Assembly (NCBI RefSeq): GCF_003253745.1 | Contig: NZ_MZXV01000076.1 | Coordinates: forward strand, 248,001 to 312,000 | Reading direction: 5' to 3' | Origin: Mesorhizobium kowhaii | Lineage (GTDB): Bacteria; Pseudomonadota; Alphaproteobacteria; Rhizobiales; Rhizobiaceae | DNA length: 64,000 nucleotides | Shown here: piece after piece, positions 1 to 7,759 of the stretch | Position numbering within the stretch: the first letter of the stretch is position 1 | How the letters are laid out: each line of letters starts with the position of its first letter | Program-made: the position numbers and the translations under genes | The notes under the pieces: model-generated | What the model was told of the DNA's origin: nothing | What the model saw: the letters and a program-made list of their open reading frames with translations, nothing else | Database searches by the model: none

Positions 1-326
1 TCGCCTTTTCGGTTTCCGGCTATGCGCGATCGGTCATCGATGCGGTGCAGGTCGCCCAGCAATATGGCGCCACCACCATCGCCATCACCCCGCCGGACTC
101 GGCACTTGCCAAAGCCGCCGACACGGTCATCCATTTCCAGTCGCTCGAGGACGGCAACATCTACAAGCCGACATCATCGCGTTATGCGCTGCTGTCGATC
201 GTCGACATGATCGTCACATCGGTCGCCGAGACGCGCGGACCAAGGGTTTTGGAAAACCTGCGCCGCATCAAGCAGAGCGTTAACACGCTGAAGGTCGACG
301 ATCCCCGTCTGCCGCTCGGGGATTGA
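1..326 (+). CDS. RpiR/MurR-family transcriptional regulator, C-terminal part (SIS domain)
   Basis: The gene is cut by the window edge and reads in the frame that begins at base 3. The visible 107 residues start with the SIS-domain sugar-phosphate pocket (SVSGYARSV) and continue through strand ITPPDSALAKAAD and helix RYALLSIVDMIVTSVAETRG. This matches the C-terminal half of RpiR-type regulators, which have an N-terminal helix-turn-helix and bind a phosphosugar in the SIS domain. The HTH lies upstream of the window. The target regulon cannot be read from what is present. The family call is firm, the ligand unknown. Confidence 0.85.
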   Translation, partial: AFSVSGYARSVIDAVQVAQQYGATTIAITPPDSALAKAADTVIHFQSLEDGNIYKPTSSRYALLSIVDMIVTSVAETRGPRVLENLRRIKQSVNTLKVDDPRLPLGD

Positions 327-365
327 TCCGTGAACAGTTGCCGCGCAGGACCTCAGGAATAGCGG

Positions 366-614
366 ATGACCAATAGGCCTGCTTGGGTTTATATCGCTAC
401 TGCGGGACTGTCCTTGATCGTCGCTGTTCTGGCCATTGTACAGGCCATTACGCTTGCTTGGCTGTCTGCATTTGCTGTGAATGAACCGAGGTTGGCTTCT
501 CTCAACCTCAGGTTTTGGATGTTCCTGATCATTGGAGGGGCGTCATTCGTAGTTTGTGCCGTCGCTGTCATACGATGGGTCCGGCAGGAGAACGAGGCCA
601 GTCGTAAACGCTAG
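366..614 (+). CDS. Small hypothetical two-helix membrane protein
   Basis: This 82-residue protein has two hydrophobic stretches, about residues 8-35 and 48-70, joined by a polar loop (NEPRLASLNLR) and ending in a basic tail (RWVRQENEASRKR). It therefore looks like a hairpin inner-membrane protein with a cytoplasmic C terminus. No family is recognised. Its base composition is visibly less GC-rich than its neighbours. It starts 39 bases after the RpiR-like gene and could be co-transcribed with it. An antisense ORF also exists over part of this stretch, but only this strand gives a coherent membrane-protein pattern. Confidence 0.6.
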   Translation: MTNRPAWVYIATAGLSLIVAVLAIVQAITLAWLSAFAVNEPRLASLNLRFWMFLIIGGASFVVCAVAVIRWVRQENEASRKR

Positions 615-644
615 AGGGAGGACCCCAACCTCCCGTCGCGGGCA

Positions 645-962
645 TCAGGACTGCTGGCCGAGCGCCTCTATATTTTTCTCCAGCATCGCCGGGTCGCCTG
701 CGATGCGCAAGGTCTTCAGCCGGGCGGTGCCGCCGGCGACAACCGACACGGCGGACGCCGGCACGCCCAGCGCCTTGGCGATCAACTTTTCGAGCGCTTT
801 GTTGGCGGCACCGTTTTCCGGCACGGCACGAACGCGAGCCTTCAGATGGCTTCGCCCGTCAGCCGCTGTTTCGACGCCTTCAAGCCTGTCCAGCGCAGCC
901 TTTGGCGTCAGCCGGACAAACAGCTCGACACCGTTTTCGCGCAGGCGAAACGGCGCGCTCAC
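645..962 (-). CDS. DUF167 (YggU-type) family protein
   Basis: This 105-residue protein has the YggU/DUF167 pattern: an early strand with FVRLTPKA, a central ENGAANKALEKLIAKALGVP helix block, and a strand carrying VVAGGTARLKTLRI. The family is small, widespread and of unknown biochemical role. It starts 12 bases after the stop of the YggT gene, and yggT-yggU adjacency is common in proteobacteria, so the two are very probably one transcript. Length is normal for the family. Confidence 0.88.
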   Translation of the reverse strand: MSAPFRLRENGVELFVRLTPKAALDRLEGVETAADGRSHLKARVRAVPENGAANKALEKLIAKALGVPASAVSVVAGGTARLKTLRIAGDPAMLEKNIEALGQQS

Positions 963-974
963 AGGATGGCTGCC

Positions 975-1265
975 TCAGACGACCCAGGATAGCACGGTGG
1001 TGAGCAGGAACTGCCGCAGGAAAAACAGGATCAGAAGCAGGATGATCGGCGAAATGTCGATGCCGCCAAGGTCCGGTATGAAGCGGCGGATCGGCCGCAA
1101 CGCCGGCTCGGTCAGGCGGTAGAGCATGTTGCCGATGCTGCCGACGAACTGGTTGCGCGAGTTGACGACGTTGAAGGCGTAGAGCCAGGAGAAGATCGCC
1201 GAGGCGATGATGACCCACCAGTAGAGGTCAAGTGCCATGACGATTGTTTGAATGAGGGCGATCAT
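975..1265 (-). CDS. YggT family integral membrane protein
   Basis: The 96-residue protein begins MIALIQTIVMALDLYWW and has two strongly hydrophobic segments, about residues 5-30 and 70-94. Between them is the YggT core with NMLYRLTEPALRPIRRFIPDLGGIDISP. YggT proteins are inner-membrane proteins linked to osmotic or ion homeostasis, with no defined enzymatic role. The reading frame stays open 51 bases upstream, but the ATG at 1265 gives the standard family start. It is followed after 12 bases by the DUF167 gene. Confidence 0.88.
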   Translation of the reverse strand: MIALIQTIVMALDLYWWVIIASAIFSWLYAFNVVNSRNQFVGSIGNMLYRLTEPALRPIRRFIPDLGGIDISPIILLLILFFLRQFLLTTVLSWVV

Positions 1266-1426
1266 GCCGGTCTCCAATTGTTGCCGACATGTAGCCATTG
1301 CGGGCGAAACCGGCAAGGGCCGCCTTCTCCCATACGCCGGCCTGACGCATGGCGGCCACGGATTTCGGCAAAACGCCGCCTTGACAGGAAAGCGCGGCGC
1401 CCGATAAATGCGCCCATCCGCTGGAC

Positions 1427-1502
<76 letters not shown>

Positions 1503-1813
1503 GCGGAATAATCGATTTCTACTCTCCGCGACATTTTGTGCTCTCCACGACAAGAGCAATGCACGGCGCCCGCCCTGGCTCGCGGGCGGGCGATATTTGT
1601 TGTGCCAGCGCGCCTTCGAGGCCGCGACGTAATACTGCGCCCTTGTCTCGCGATGTCAGGCAAAACGGCTGTCAATTGGACTTATAGAGGAAGGGGCCTT
1701 TGGATTGTTTCCGTTTTCTTTGGAAGCTGCCCCATTAGATTGACGTCAGCAAATCAGTTTTTTCTGTGCGTTGCGACAAGGGCGTTTCGGCGGGGGCGAC
1801 CGAAGACGTTTAT
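1503..1813. other. Intergenic region, no gene seen
   Basis: About 310 bases between the tRNA and the HTH gene carry no ORF with family resemblance. A perfect 8-bp palindrome TGACGTCA occurs at 1741-1748, overlapping a TTGACG hexamer that could serve as a -35 element. No convincing -10 partner was found. The region presumably holds the promoter of the HTH gene. Confidence 0.5.
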
Positions 1814-2635
1814 ATGATTTCGAGTCGAAATGAAGAAGCCGCCTGCGGAAGCAAACACGTGTCAATTCGCGAGAATCTCGCTGCAAACCTTAGACGCCTC
1901 TGCAAGGACCATGCCTCCGTAAGCGCGGTATGCCGTGAGCTGGGCATCAACCGCACGCAGTTCGAACGCTACCTGCAAAGGCAGACCGTTCCGAACAAGG
2001 CCACCGCCAAGCTGATATGCGACTATTTCCAGATCGACGAAGCCGAATTGTACCGGGATCCCGGTGTCCCCGAACCCAGGGTGCGCGGCCTGCCGCCGGT
2101 TTCCGAGAGCCTGTTCACCCAGATGATCCGCCCTCCCAGTCCATCGATCGCGGGAGGCACCTATTTCACCTATTTTTCGATCCCTCACCGCCCCGACCTC
2201 TTGATGCGATCGGTGACCTTCGTGCGGCGCGAAGCCGAGCTGGTCACCTTCAGACGGGTCACCGGATGGTCGGAACGGCGGGGATCGACATGGGCACGGG
2301 CGCGCGGCAACCATTATGGGGTGGCGATCTCGCGTCTGAACTGGATCTATTTCAGCGGCATCAATCGCCGCCAGACCGGCGAGCCGTCGCTGATCTCCGT
2401 GCAATGGGCCCCCATCTCCGAACCGGTGCTAACGGGCAAGGCCATGCTTCTGACCGACGCCGGGCCGGCATTCGTGTCCGTGATCATGCGGCGCGACACT
2501 GCCAACATCCGCCCGAGGCACGCCATCAGCATGGTACATGTCTCAGGCCCAACGATTCGAGCGTCGACTACCTGGTGGTCAGCATCACCCGGCACGGGCT
2601 GGGCTAGGCCCTCCCGGCCACGCCGTTTACGCTAA
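1814..2635 (+). CDS. XRE-like helix-turn-helix regulator, probable 3' frameshift
   Basis: As read, the protein is 273 residues from the ATG at 1814 (a GTG 48 bases upstream is also in frame). Residues about 20-75 form a lambda-repressor-like HTH (SVSAVCRELGINRTQFERYLQ, then KLICDYFQIDEAEL). The central part, with FTYFSIPHRPD and WIYFSGINRR, is a conserved-looking C-terminal sensor domain of unknown ligand. After VHVSGP the frame turns into Ser/Arg/Pro-rich low-complexity text. The neighbouring frame continues sensibly as NDSSVDYLVVSITRHGLG and stops at 2607. One missing C in the run at 2548-2550 would join them. This is either a real frameshift or a sequencing error. Confidence 0.75.
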   Translation: MISSRNEEAACGSKHVSIRENLAANLRRLCKDHASVSAVCRELGINRTQFERYLQRQTVPNKATAKLICDYFQIDEAELYRDPGVPEPRVRGLPPVSESLFTQMIRPPSPSIAGGTYFTYFSIPHRPDLLMRSVTFVRREAELVTFRRVTGWSERRGSTWARARGNHYGVAISRLNWIYFSGINRRQTGEPSLISVQWAPISEPVLTGKAMLLTDAGPAFVSVIMRRDTANIRPRHAISMVHVSGPTIRASTTWWSASPGTGWARPSRPRRLR

Positions 2636-2866
2636 ATAAGAATAAGAATGCACCAAAAGAGCGCATACCAACGATTGTCAACTCTGTATCTGAACAAAAT
2701 CGATATTTTACACTTAAACCTCAGGAAAGATAAGTCACACGACCGCCTTTTGCGCGCTGCTTTACTACAATTTTAACAGACCATTAACTCTTACGACCTT
2801 ACCTTTCTTGTCGTGGATCCCCGTTTTTAGGGTCTTTCAACGGGTCCCCATGAGGGTCAAGAAGGG

Positions 2867-3139
2867 ATGAAAATGGCCAAGAAAGTGACCCCCGCTCCGA
2901 AGCTGACGATTGCCGCCGGCACGCAGACTGTCTTCTTTTCGCAGGCCGGTCACATCGGCCAGAACGTCATGCTAGCGGCGACCAATCATGGCCTGTCGGC
3001 ATGCCCCACCGCCGCGCTCAGTCATTCAGCGATCAAGCGCCTGCTTGGTCTCGATCGCCTCACCGATGCGCCGATCTATGCCTTGACCATCTCGACCCCG
3101 CAAACATGCCCGTCATCAGCGGGTCAATCTATCAATTAG
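2867..3139 (+). pseudogene. Short ORF resembling the C-terminal part of a SagB/nitroreductase domain
   Basis: The 90-residue ORF has a purine-rich ribosome site (AAGAAGGG) just before the ATGs at 2867 and 2873. Residues about 27-75 (GHIGQNVMLAATNHGLSACP, then IKRLLGLD and PIYALTIS) resemble the C-terminal half of SagB-type nitroreductases. There the GxxxQNVMLAA helix and the GLSACP turn contact FMN. The N-terminal half of that fold is missing and replaced by about 25 unrelated residues. It may be a gene remnant or a small stand-alone protein. The 230 bases upstream (2636-2866) are AT-rich and contain no gene. Confidence 0.45.
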
Positions 3140-3199
3140 TCGGCTTAGTATATTCCAGTAACGCGTTCCTTGAGTTCCATCAGATAACAGGAGGTGCAC

Positions 3200-3451
3200 G
3201 TGCCAAATCAATCCTTACGTCAGTCGGAGATCGATAGTCTTCAATATATTTCGTCGATGACCAATGAGCTCGTGCAGATGGCCGAAGCAAGCCGTTTTCC
3301 CATGATCTCCTATTTGCTGGGCATGGCCTATGCCGAAGCCTTCGACGTTCTTCGCGGCGCACGACCCGCCAGGCATGCGCAGCTCAGCGGCAACCCGCTG
3401 CACCCCAAGGCGCAGGCGAAAGACAATCGCGCTCATGCGAGGCGAGCGTAG
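3200..3451 (+). CDS. Small hypothetical protein
   Basis: The GTG start at 3200 is preceded by a perfect AGGAGG at 3189-3194, which decides this start over the in-frame GTG at 3194. The 83-residue product has a helical N-terminal half (EIDSLQYISSMTNELVQMAE, then MISYLLGMAYAEAFDVLRG). Its basic C-terminal half, rich in Ala, Arg and His, is probably unstructured. No family is recognised. The last 17 bases overlap the next small ORF. The strong ribosome site argues for real translation. Confidence 0.6.
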   Translation: MPNQSLRQSEIDSLQYISSMTNELVQMAEASRFPMISYLLGMAYAEAFDVLRGARPARHAQLSGNPLHPKAQAKDNRAHARRA

Positions 3452-3716
3452 CGGCATGCAATCGTCAGCCGCATGCGCGGTGGCAGGCTCGACCTTCCGG
3501 CCAAATCGCTGGGAAACACTGTGCGCGTTGCAAAGCCTGCTGCCGCTGCTGAAAAAGGCCGCCACGGATCTTGGCCGCGCCGACATGGTCTACTGGTTCG
3601 AACAGGCCGATGCCGAGGTCGCCAACATCATCAGTGGCAGGCCGTCCGATGCGACCGCCATTCCAGCCTTGATCGCATCCCGCCCGCAGAACCGCCATCC
3701 GGTCGCGCAGGCCTAG
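3435..3716 (+). CDS. Small hypothetical protein
   Basis: The ORF gives 93 residues if started at the ATG at 3435; a second ATG lies at 3456, and neither has a strong ribosome site. The central part (WETLCALQSLLPLLKKAATDLGRADMVYWFEQADAEVANII) is a regular amphipathic helix pair, typical of a real protein. The flanks look less constrained. It overlaps the preceding ORF by 17 bases in another frame, so a merged ancestral gene broken by a frameshift is possible. The stop lies right at the edge of an intergenic repeat. Confidence 0.45.
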   Translation: MRGERSGMQSSAACAVAGSTFRPNRWETLCALQSLLPLLKKAATDLGRADMVYWFEQADAEVANIISGRPSDATAIPALIASRPQNRHPVAQA

Positions 3717-3719
3717 GGC

Positions 3720-3812
3720 GGTTCGGTGTTTGATTGAATCGCCGAACCCGCTCTAACCTTTTGTTTTCACGCAATTCCGGCGGAAAACCGCCACACGCTT
3801 TCCGGCAATTGC
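3720..3812. repeat. RIME-like intergenic mosaic repeat (two modules)
   Basis: Two palindromic modules lie in series. The first (about 3720-3757) has arms built on GCGGTTCGG and CCGAACCCGC. The second (3771-3812) has outer arms GCAATT/AATTGC and an inner GGAAAA/TTTCC hairpin. The same two modules occur in opposite order and orientation at 43930-44051, and the second module alone at 7673-7716. This fits the rhizobial intergenic mosaic element family. Confidence 0.75.
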
Positions 3813-3827
3813 TCCAGGGACCTTGCA

Positions 3828-4148
3828 ATGAACATGATTGTCAACATCAAGAGCATCGACACAAGGGACAGCATTTTCAGCCGGCTCGACGCCCTGATCG
3901 CAAGCCGATCGCCATCGCCTGTCGCCGCACGGATCGAATCGCGCCAGCTCTTCTCGATGGCAATTGCCGATAGCTGCCAGGCCGACAGTCTCTGGGGCGC
4001 GGTGGACGCCTTCCACGCCCATTTCGATTTCATGATGCAGACCATCGAGATCAACGGCGCCGATGACCCGAACCTCAGGATCCTGCGCACGAAATGCCGC
4101 TTCTATCTCGAACAGGTCGAGGCTCTGTGCAAGTCGCTGAGCTATTGA
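3828..4148 (+). CDS. Small hypothetical protein
   Basis: The 106-residue protein starts at the ATG at 3828, sixteen bases after a RIME-like repeat. It is mostly helical with an amphipathic pattern (SIFSRLDALIAS, AVDAFHAHFDFMMQTIEI, LRILRTKCRFYLEQVEALCKSL), with no signal peptide or membrane segment. No domain family is recognised. It is the third small ORF in a row here and lies on the same strand, but the repeat separates it from the other two. Function unknown. Confidence 0.6.
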   Translation: MNMIVNIKSIDTRDSIFSRLDALIASRSPSPVAARIESRQLFSMAIADSCQADSLWGAVDAFHAHFDFMMQTIEINGADDPNLRILRTKCRFYLEQVEALCKSLSY

Positions 4149-4165
4149 TGGACGGAGCCTGCTCT

Positions 4166-4240
4166 GAGATTCAGGTCAGCCCGCCTGAGTACCGGAAGCG
4201 CAGGTATCAGCCGTTCGCAGGCCGGCCTCACCTGAATATC
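4166..4240. repeat. Stop-adjacent palindromic repeat, short copy
   Basis: The element is bounded by inverted ends GAGATTCAGGTCA (4166-4178) and TCACCTGAATATC (4228-4240). Its inner CGTTCGCAGGCCGGC block also matches the longer copy at 46328-46479. It ends nine bases from the tonB stop codon. The short copy looks like an internally deleted version of the long one. Confidence 0.75.
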
Positions 4241-4248
4241 AACAGACC

Positions 4249-5175
4249 TTAGTTGCGGAGGCTGAACACGAATGGTGCCGTGCGGCTTTGGCGCGTGCCG
4301 AGTTCCGGCGGCGGTGCCGGCACGGTGGCCCCTTGCAGCACGGCCAGCGCCGCACGGTCCAGATCGGCATCCCCGGAGGAACGGGTGAGCCTTGCAGACA
4401 GGACCCGGCCGGACGAGTCGACCGTGAAGGCGACATACGGCCTGCCTTCCACGCCGCGGGCCTTGGCTGAACTGGGATAGCGCGTGTGCCGCTTGATCCA
4501 GGCCCCAAGACGGGAGTCCCATTTGCTGGAGTCGCCGGACCGCGATGTTGACTCCGCGGACTTCGGCGCGGCTGTCCTGCTCGCTGGCCTCGCATCGGCG
4601 CTGGCGACGCTTGCCGTCTTCGGCGGTGCCGCCTTCTCCCTCTTCGGCCGCGGTTTTGGCTTGTCGACGGGTTTTTTCGCCTTGGCCTCGACCGGTCTCT
4701 TGTCCTTGGACGCCTCGACCGGCTTCGGCTGCGGCAATGGAATGACCACGTCGGGTGTGACAGCCTCGACAATATCCGGGACGACCTCGTCCGGCGGCAG
4801 CTGGTCGACCTGCTCAGCCATCTCGGTCTGCGTGAGTTCGGTCTCGTCGGGCGGAACCGCTTGCGGCTGTTCGACAACCGGCTCCACCTTCTCGACCGGT
4901 TCTTCGGACGTCGGCTCGACCTGATCTGATGTCACCGCGTCCAGCGCGGCAACCTGTTCCGCGACGGTCGGCATCACCACCATCGGCGCCATCTCGATCA
5001 CCTGGACCGGTGGCGGGCCGCCATCTGCTTCGTTGACCATGCTGAAGGTCTGCACGGCATAGGCGACCGCGACATGAGCTCCAAGGACCAGCACGGCTGC
5101 ACCCGCCCACAAGCCAAGGTCGCGCCGGCTGAAGCGCGACAACTCGACTGAGGGCAAGGCGGCCGCTTGCATCAT
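4249..5175 (-). CDS. tonB: TonB-family energy transducer
   Basis: The 308-residue protein has one N-terminal membrane anchor (about residues 20-42, LGLWAGAAVLVLGAHVAVAYAV). A long Glu/Pro- then Lys/Pro-rich periplasmic linker follows, with repeated EPVEKVEPV and KKPVDKPKPRPKR stretches. The C-terminal TonB domain carries RYPSSAKARGVEGRPYVAFTVDSSGRVLSARL and SSGDADLDRAAL. TonB couples the proton gradient, through ExbB-ExbD, to outer-membrane receptors for ferric siderophores or heme. The start overlaps the exbD stop in an ATGA, and it is the last gene of fhuC-exbB-exbD-tonB. A palindromic repeat follows its stop. Confidence 0.93.
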   Translation of the reverse strand: MMQAAALPSVELSRFSRRDLGLWAGAAVLVLGAHVAVAYAVQTFSMVNEADGGPPPVQVIEMAPMVVMPTVAEQVAALDAVTSDQVEPTSEEPVEKVEPVVEQPQAVPPDETELTQTEMAEQVDQLPPDEVVPDIVEAVTPDVVIPLPQPKPVEASKDKRPVEAKAKKPVDKPKPRPKREKAAPPKTASVASADARPASRTAAPKSAESTSRSGDSSKWDSRLGAWIKRHTRYPSSAKARGVEGRPYVAFTVDSSGRVLSARLTRSSGDADLDRAALAVLQGATVPAPPPELGTRQSRTAPFVFSLRN

Positions 5176-5636
5176 GGCACTGCTGTGCCGGTGGTGCTGG
5201 GCGCCTGGGCATCGGCGGGAGCCGTCTCCAGGCCGACCAGCGCGATCTTCAGATAGCCCGCACCGCGCAGCAGGTTCATCGCCTCCATCAGGTCGCCATA
5301 GGCGACCGCCTTGTCGGCGCGCAGGAAGATGCGCGTCTGCTTGTCGCCCTTTGTCCTGCTGTCCAGCGTGGCGGCGAAAGCCGGGCGTGGCACGCTGTCG
5401 TTGCCGATCGCCAGCGTCAGATCGTCCTTCAGCGTCAGGAACAGCGGTGTTTCCGGCCGCGGCGCGGGCGTTGCGGTCGAGCCCGGAAGATCGACATTGA
5501 CATCCACCGTCGCCAGCGGTGCGGCGACCATGAAGATGATCAGCAGCACCAGGATGACATCGATGAACGGGGTGACGTTGATCTCGTGGCTTTCCTCGAG
5601 ATCGTCGTCCATGGTCTGTCGGATTCTGCTTGCCAT
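5172..5636 (-). CDS. exbD: TonB-system energizer subunit ExbD
   Basis: The 154-residue protein matches ExbD: a short cytoplasmic N terminus, then EINVTPFIDVILVLLIIFMVAAP. This is the single membrane helix with the conserved proton-path aspartate (FID) at about residue 26. The periplasmic domain follows, including IFLRADKAVAYGDLMEAMNLLRGAGYLKIALV. ExbD forms the proton channel with ExbB and drives TonB. It follows exbB after 26 bases and overlaps tonB by four bases, so the three are translated together. Length is slightly above typical because of a short Ala/Pro/Thr-rich tail. Confidence 0.95.
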   Translation of the reverse strand: MASRIRQTMDDDLEESHEINVTPFIDVILVLLIIFMVAAPLATVDVNVDLPGSTATPAPRPETPLFLTLKDDLTLAIGNDSVPRPAFAATLDSRTKGDKQTRIFLRADKAVAYGDLMEAMNLLRGAGYLKIALVGLETAPADAQAPSTTGTAVP

Positions 5637-5662
5637 GGCCTTGCTCCGCTAGTCCGCCGCCA

Positions 5663-6610
5663 TCATTCCGCAGCCATCGCCGTTGCCGGCGCGACGATGC
5701 GGAAGTCGAGGTCACGGCTGACCAGCCGTTCGACCCCCGCCGAGGCATCGGCGAGGATCTGCCGGTAGCCGGCTATCGAGCGGGCAAAGACGTTGTAGAT
5801 GACGACAGCCGGTATCGCCGCGACAAGGCCCATCGCCGTGGCCAGCAGCGCTTCGGCGATGCCAGGCGCGACCACGGCGAGATTGGTGGTCTGCGCCTGT
5901 GAGATGCCGATGAAGGCGTTCATGATGCCCCAGACGGTGCCGAACAGGCCGACGAAAGGGGCGGTCGAGCCGATCGTCGCCAGCAGGCCGGTGCCACGCG
6001 ACATGCGCCGCGACGCCGCCGCCTCGATGCGCGACAGGCGCGAGGTGACCCGTTCCTTCAGCCCATCGCCCGAGACATGGTCGAGCGCTCCGGCCGAAAG
6101 CGCGGTCTCCTCCTCGGCCGCCCGCACCAGAAGCGCGCCGGGGCCGCCGCTGCGATCGAGCGCACGGCTGGCCTGCTTCAGCGTGGCGGCATCGCCGATC
6201 GCCCGGACGGCGCGACGGATGCGCAGCTTGCCGCCGAAGATTTCCAGCGATTTGGCCAGCCATATCGTCCAGGTGACAAGGGAGGCAAAGGCCAGTCCGA
6301 TCATCACCGCCTTGACGATGATATCGGCCGCCATGAACATGCCCCATGGCGACAGATCATGCGGCAAGGTCAGTTCCATCGCCGTCGAAGGCCCTGCCTC
6401 GGCCGGCGTGTTCGGCTGGGCGCCTGGCTGCTGTTGCGCAGGCGCCACCGTGGCCGGCGGCGCGACTGCCGGCGCGGCAGGCGCCTCGATCGCGGGGGCG
6501 GCGCCGGCCGGTTGCTCCTGGGCCGTCGCACAGCCGGCCGACAGGATCACCGATGCGACCAACGCCGCCAACAAACCATTTCTCGACAACAGCTTCTTCC
6601 TTGTTCTCAC
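5663..6610 (-). CDS. exbB: TonB-system energizer subunit ExbB
   Basis: From the GTG at 6610 the protein is 315 residues. A signal peptide (RKKLLSRNGLLAALVASVILSAGCATA) precedes an Ala/Pro-rich spacer of about 60 residues. The MotA/TolQ/ExbB core follows, with three membrane helices and the hallmark GLLATIGSTAPFVGLFGTVWGIMNAF. The long N-terminal extension with signal peptide is typical of alphaproteobacterial ExbB. An ATG at 6652, overlapping the fhuC stop, would add 14 residues ahead of the signal peptide and is less likely. ExbB scaffolds the proton-driven motor with ExbD. Confidence 0.92.
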   Translation of the reverse strand: MRTRKKLLSRNGLLAALVASVILSAGCATAQEQPAGAAPAIEAPAAPAVAPPATVAPAQQQPGAQPNTPAEAGPSTAMELTLPHDLSPWGMFMAADIIVKAVMIGLAFASLVTWTIWLAKSLEIFGGKLRIRRAVRAIGDAATLKQASRALDRSGGPGALLVRAAEEETALSAGALDHVSGDGLKERVTSRLSRIEAAASRRMSRGTGLLATIGSTAPFVGLFGTVWGIMNAFIGISQAQTTNLAVVAPGIAEALLATAMGLVAAIPAVVIYNVFARSIAGYRQILADASAGVERLVSRDLDFRIVAPATAMAAE

Positions 6611-6641
6611 AGCGGCCAGCCGCCACCACAGGCACGTCTCG

Positions 6642-7439
6642 TCACTGCACATAGCCGACCGGTTGGCCGGTGACGGGGTGCGCGAACACGCCCATCTCCA
6701 CGCCGAAAATGCCTTTCAGCACATCGCTGCGCATGATTTCGCCGGGTGTGCCGCGTGTCAGCAGCTTGCCGTCCTTCAGCGCGATCAGCTCGTCGCAATA
6801 GCGCGCCGCCATGTTGGGATCGTGCAGCACGACGACGACGCAAAGGTCGCGTTTGCGACTGAGATCCCTGACCAGCCCAAGCACCTCGACCTGATGGGCG
6901 ATGTCGAGCGCTGAGATCGGCTCGTCGAGCAGCATGACGCCGGCATTCTGCGCCACCAGCATAGCGAGCCAGGCGCGCTGGCGTTCGCCGCCGGACAATT
7001 CGTCCACCAGCCGCTCAGCGAAACCTTCCATGTCGGTCAGGGCTAGCGCCTCGTCGACATGCTGCCTGTCTTCCACGCGGAAACGGCCCAGCGCACCATG
7101 CCAGGGATAGCGCCCGAGCGTCGCCAGTTCGCGCACCGTAAGACCGGTCGCCGCCGGCGTCGTCTGCGGCAGATAGGCGAGCGCGCGGGCGAGTTCGCGG
7201 GCACCCCATTGCAGCAGCGGGCGCTTGGCGAAGGTGATGGCGCCTGAGCTTGCCGGCTGCTGGCGCGCGATGAGCTTGATCAGCGTCGACTTGCCCGACC
7301 CGTTATGGCCGATCAGCCCGTAGACACGCGAGCGCTCCAGTTCGAGCGAAACCGGACCGAGCAGCGTCCGCCCGCCGACAGCAAAGCGCACCGCGTCGAT
7401 ATGGAAGGCAGTCTGGGCATCAATTCCAGCCACGGTCAT
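6642..7439 (-). CDS. fhuC: Ferric hydroxamate-type siderophore ABC transporter ATPase
   Basis: The 265-residue ATPase has Walker A GHNGSGKST (about 44-52), the Q-loop region AYLPQ, signature LSGGERQR, Walker B VMLLDEP and the H-loop VVLHDPNMAARYCD. The segment GLTVRELATLGRYPWHGALGRF and the LDIAHQVEVL stretch are especially FhuC-like. It would power uptake of ferric hydroxamates through an FhuB-type permease, but no permease or binding protein is adjacent. It is first in the operon with exbB, exbD and tonB, behind a putative IRO box, so iron repression is expected. FecE or HmuV identity is a less likely alternative. Confidence 0.85.
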   Translation of the reverse strand: MTVAGIDAQTAFHIDAVRFAVGGRTLLGPVSLELERSRVYGLIGHNGSGKSTLIKLIARQQPASSGAITFAKRPLLQWGARELARALAYLPQTTPAATGLTVRELATLGRYPWHGALGRFRVEDRQHVDEALALTDMEGFAERLVDELSGGERQRAWLAMLVAQNAGVMLLDEPISALDIAHQVEVLGLVRDLSRKRDLCVVVVLHDPNMAARYCDELIALKDGKLLTRGTPGEIMRSDVLKGIFGVEMGVFAHPVTGQPVGYVQ

Positions 7440-7515
7440 GGCTTCTCTCCAGCGCGACCGCCCGCATCTCCAGATTCTGGTTTCGGCAGGCCGATGCCCG
7501 ATTGACTATGAAACA

Positions 7516-7530
7516 TGACCTTACTAGTCA
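7516..7530. promoter_or_regulatory. Putative iron-responsive operator (IRO box)
   Basis: The 15 bases read TGA, nine bases, TCA, an exact match to the TGA-N9-TCA iron-responsive motif associated with the rhizobial repressor RirA. The site lies 77-91 bases upstream of the fhuC start, in the intergenic region of 7440-7759. Regulation by RirA is inferred from the motif and from the iron-uptake genes it precedes. Confidence 0.65.
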
Positions 7531-7672
7531 ACATTGAAGATGACTGCAACGATCAACAATTCGTCGCGACCGTCAATATCGCCGCGAAATTCGGATCCGC
7601 ACCGCCGGCATCTGCCGCCGGCTGCATGACGCCCGGCATCTGTTGTCGTCGCGTTGATGCAAAGTGGCTGGA

Positions 7673-7716
7673 GCAATTCCAGGAAAAGTGTGAAACGGTT
7701 TTCCGTCCGGAATTGC
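7673..7716. repeat. RIME-like palindromic repeat (single module)
   Basis: Outer arms GCAATTCC (7673-7680) and GGAATTGC (7709-7716) enclose an inner GGAAAA/TTTTCC pair. This corresponds to the second module of the 3720-3812 repeat and to part of 43930-44051. It occupies the non-coding stretch 7440-7759, where apart from this repeat and the IRO box nothing else was seen. Confidence 0.75.
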
Positions 7717-7759
7717 GTCAAGGCAAACTCGAGTGCCGGTCGAAAACTGGGAGCCAAAG

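Noticed and set aside
1741..1748. TGACGTCA palindrome as a specific operator
   Set aside because: An 8-bp palindrome alone is too short to assign.
2815..2849. Possible riboswitch or hairpin upstream of the SagB-like ORF
   Set aside because: Arms are imperfect and no conserved aptamer pattern was recognised.
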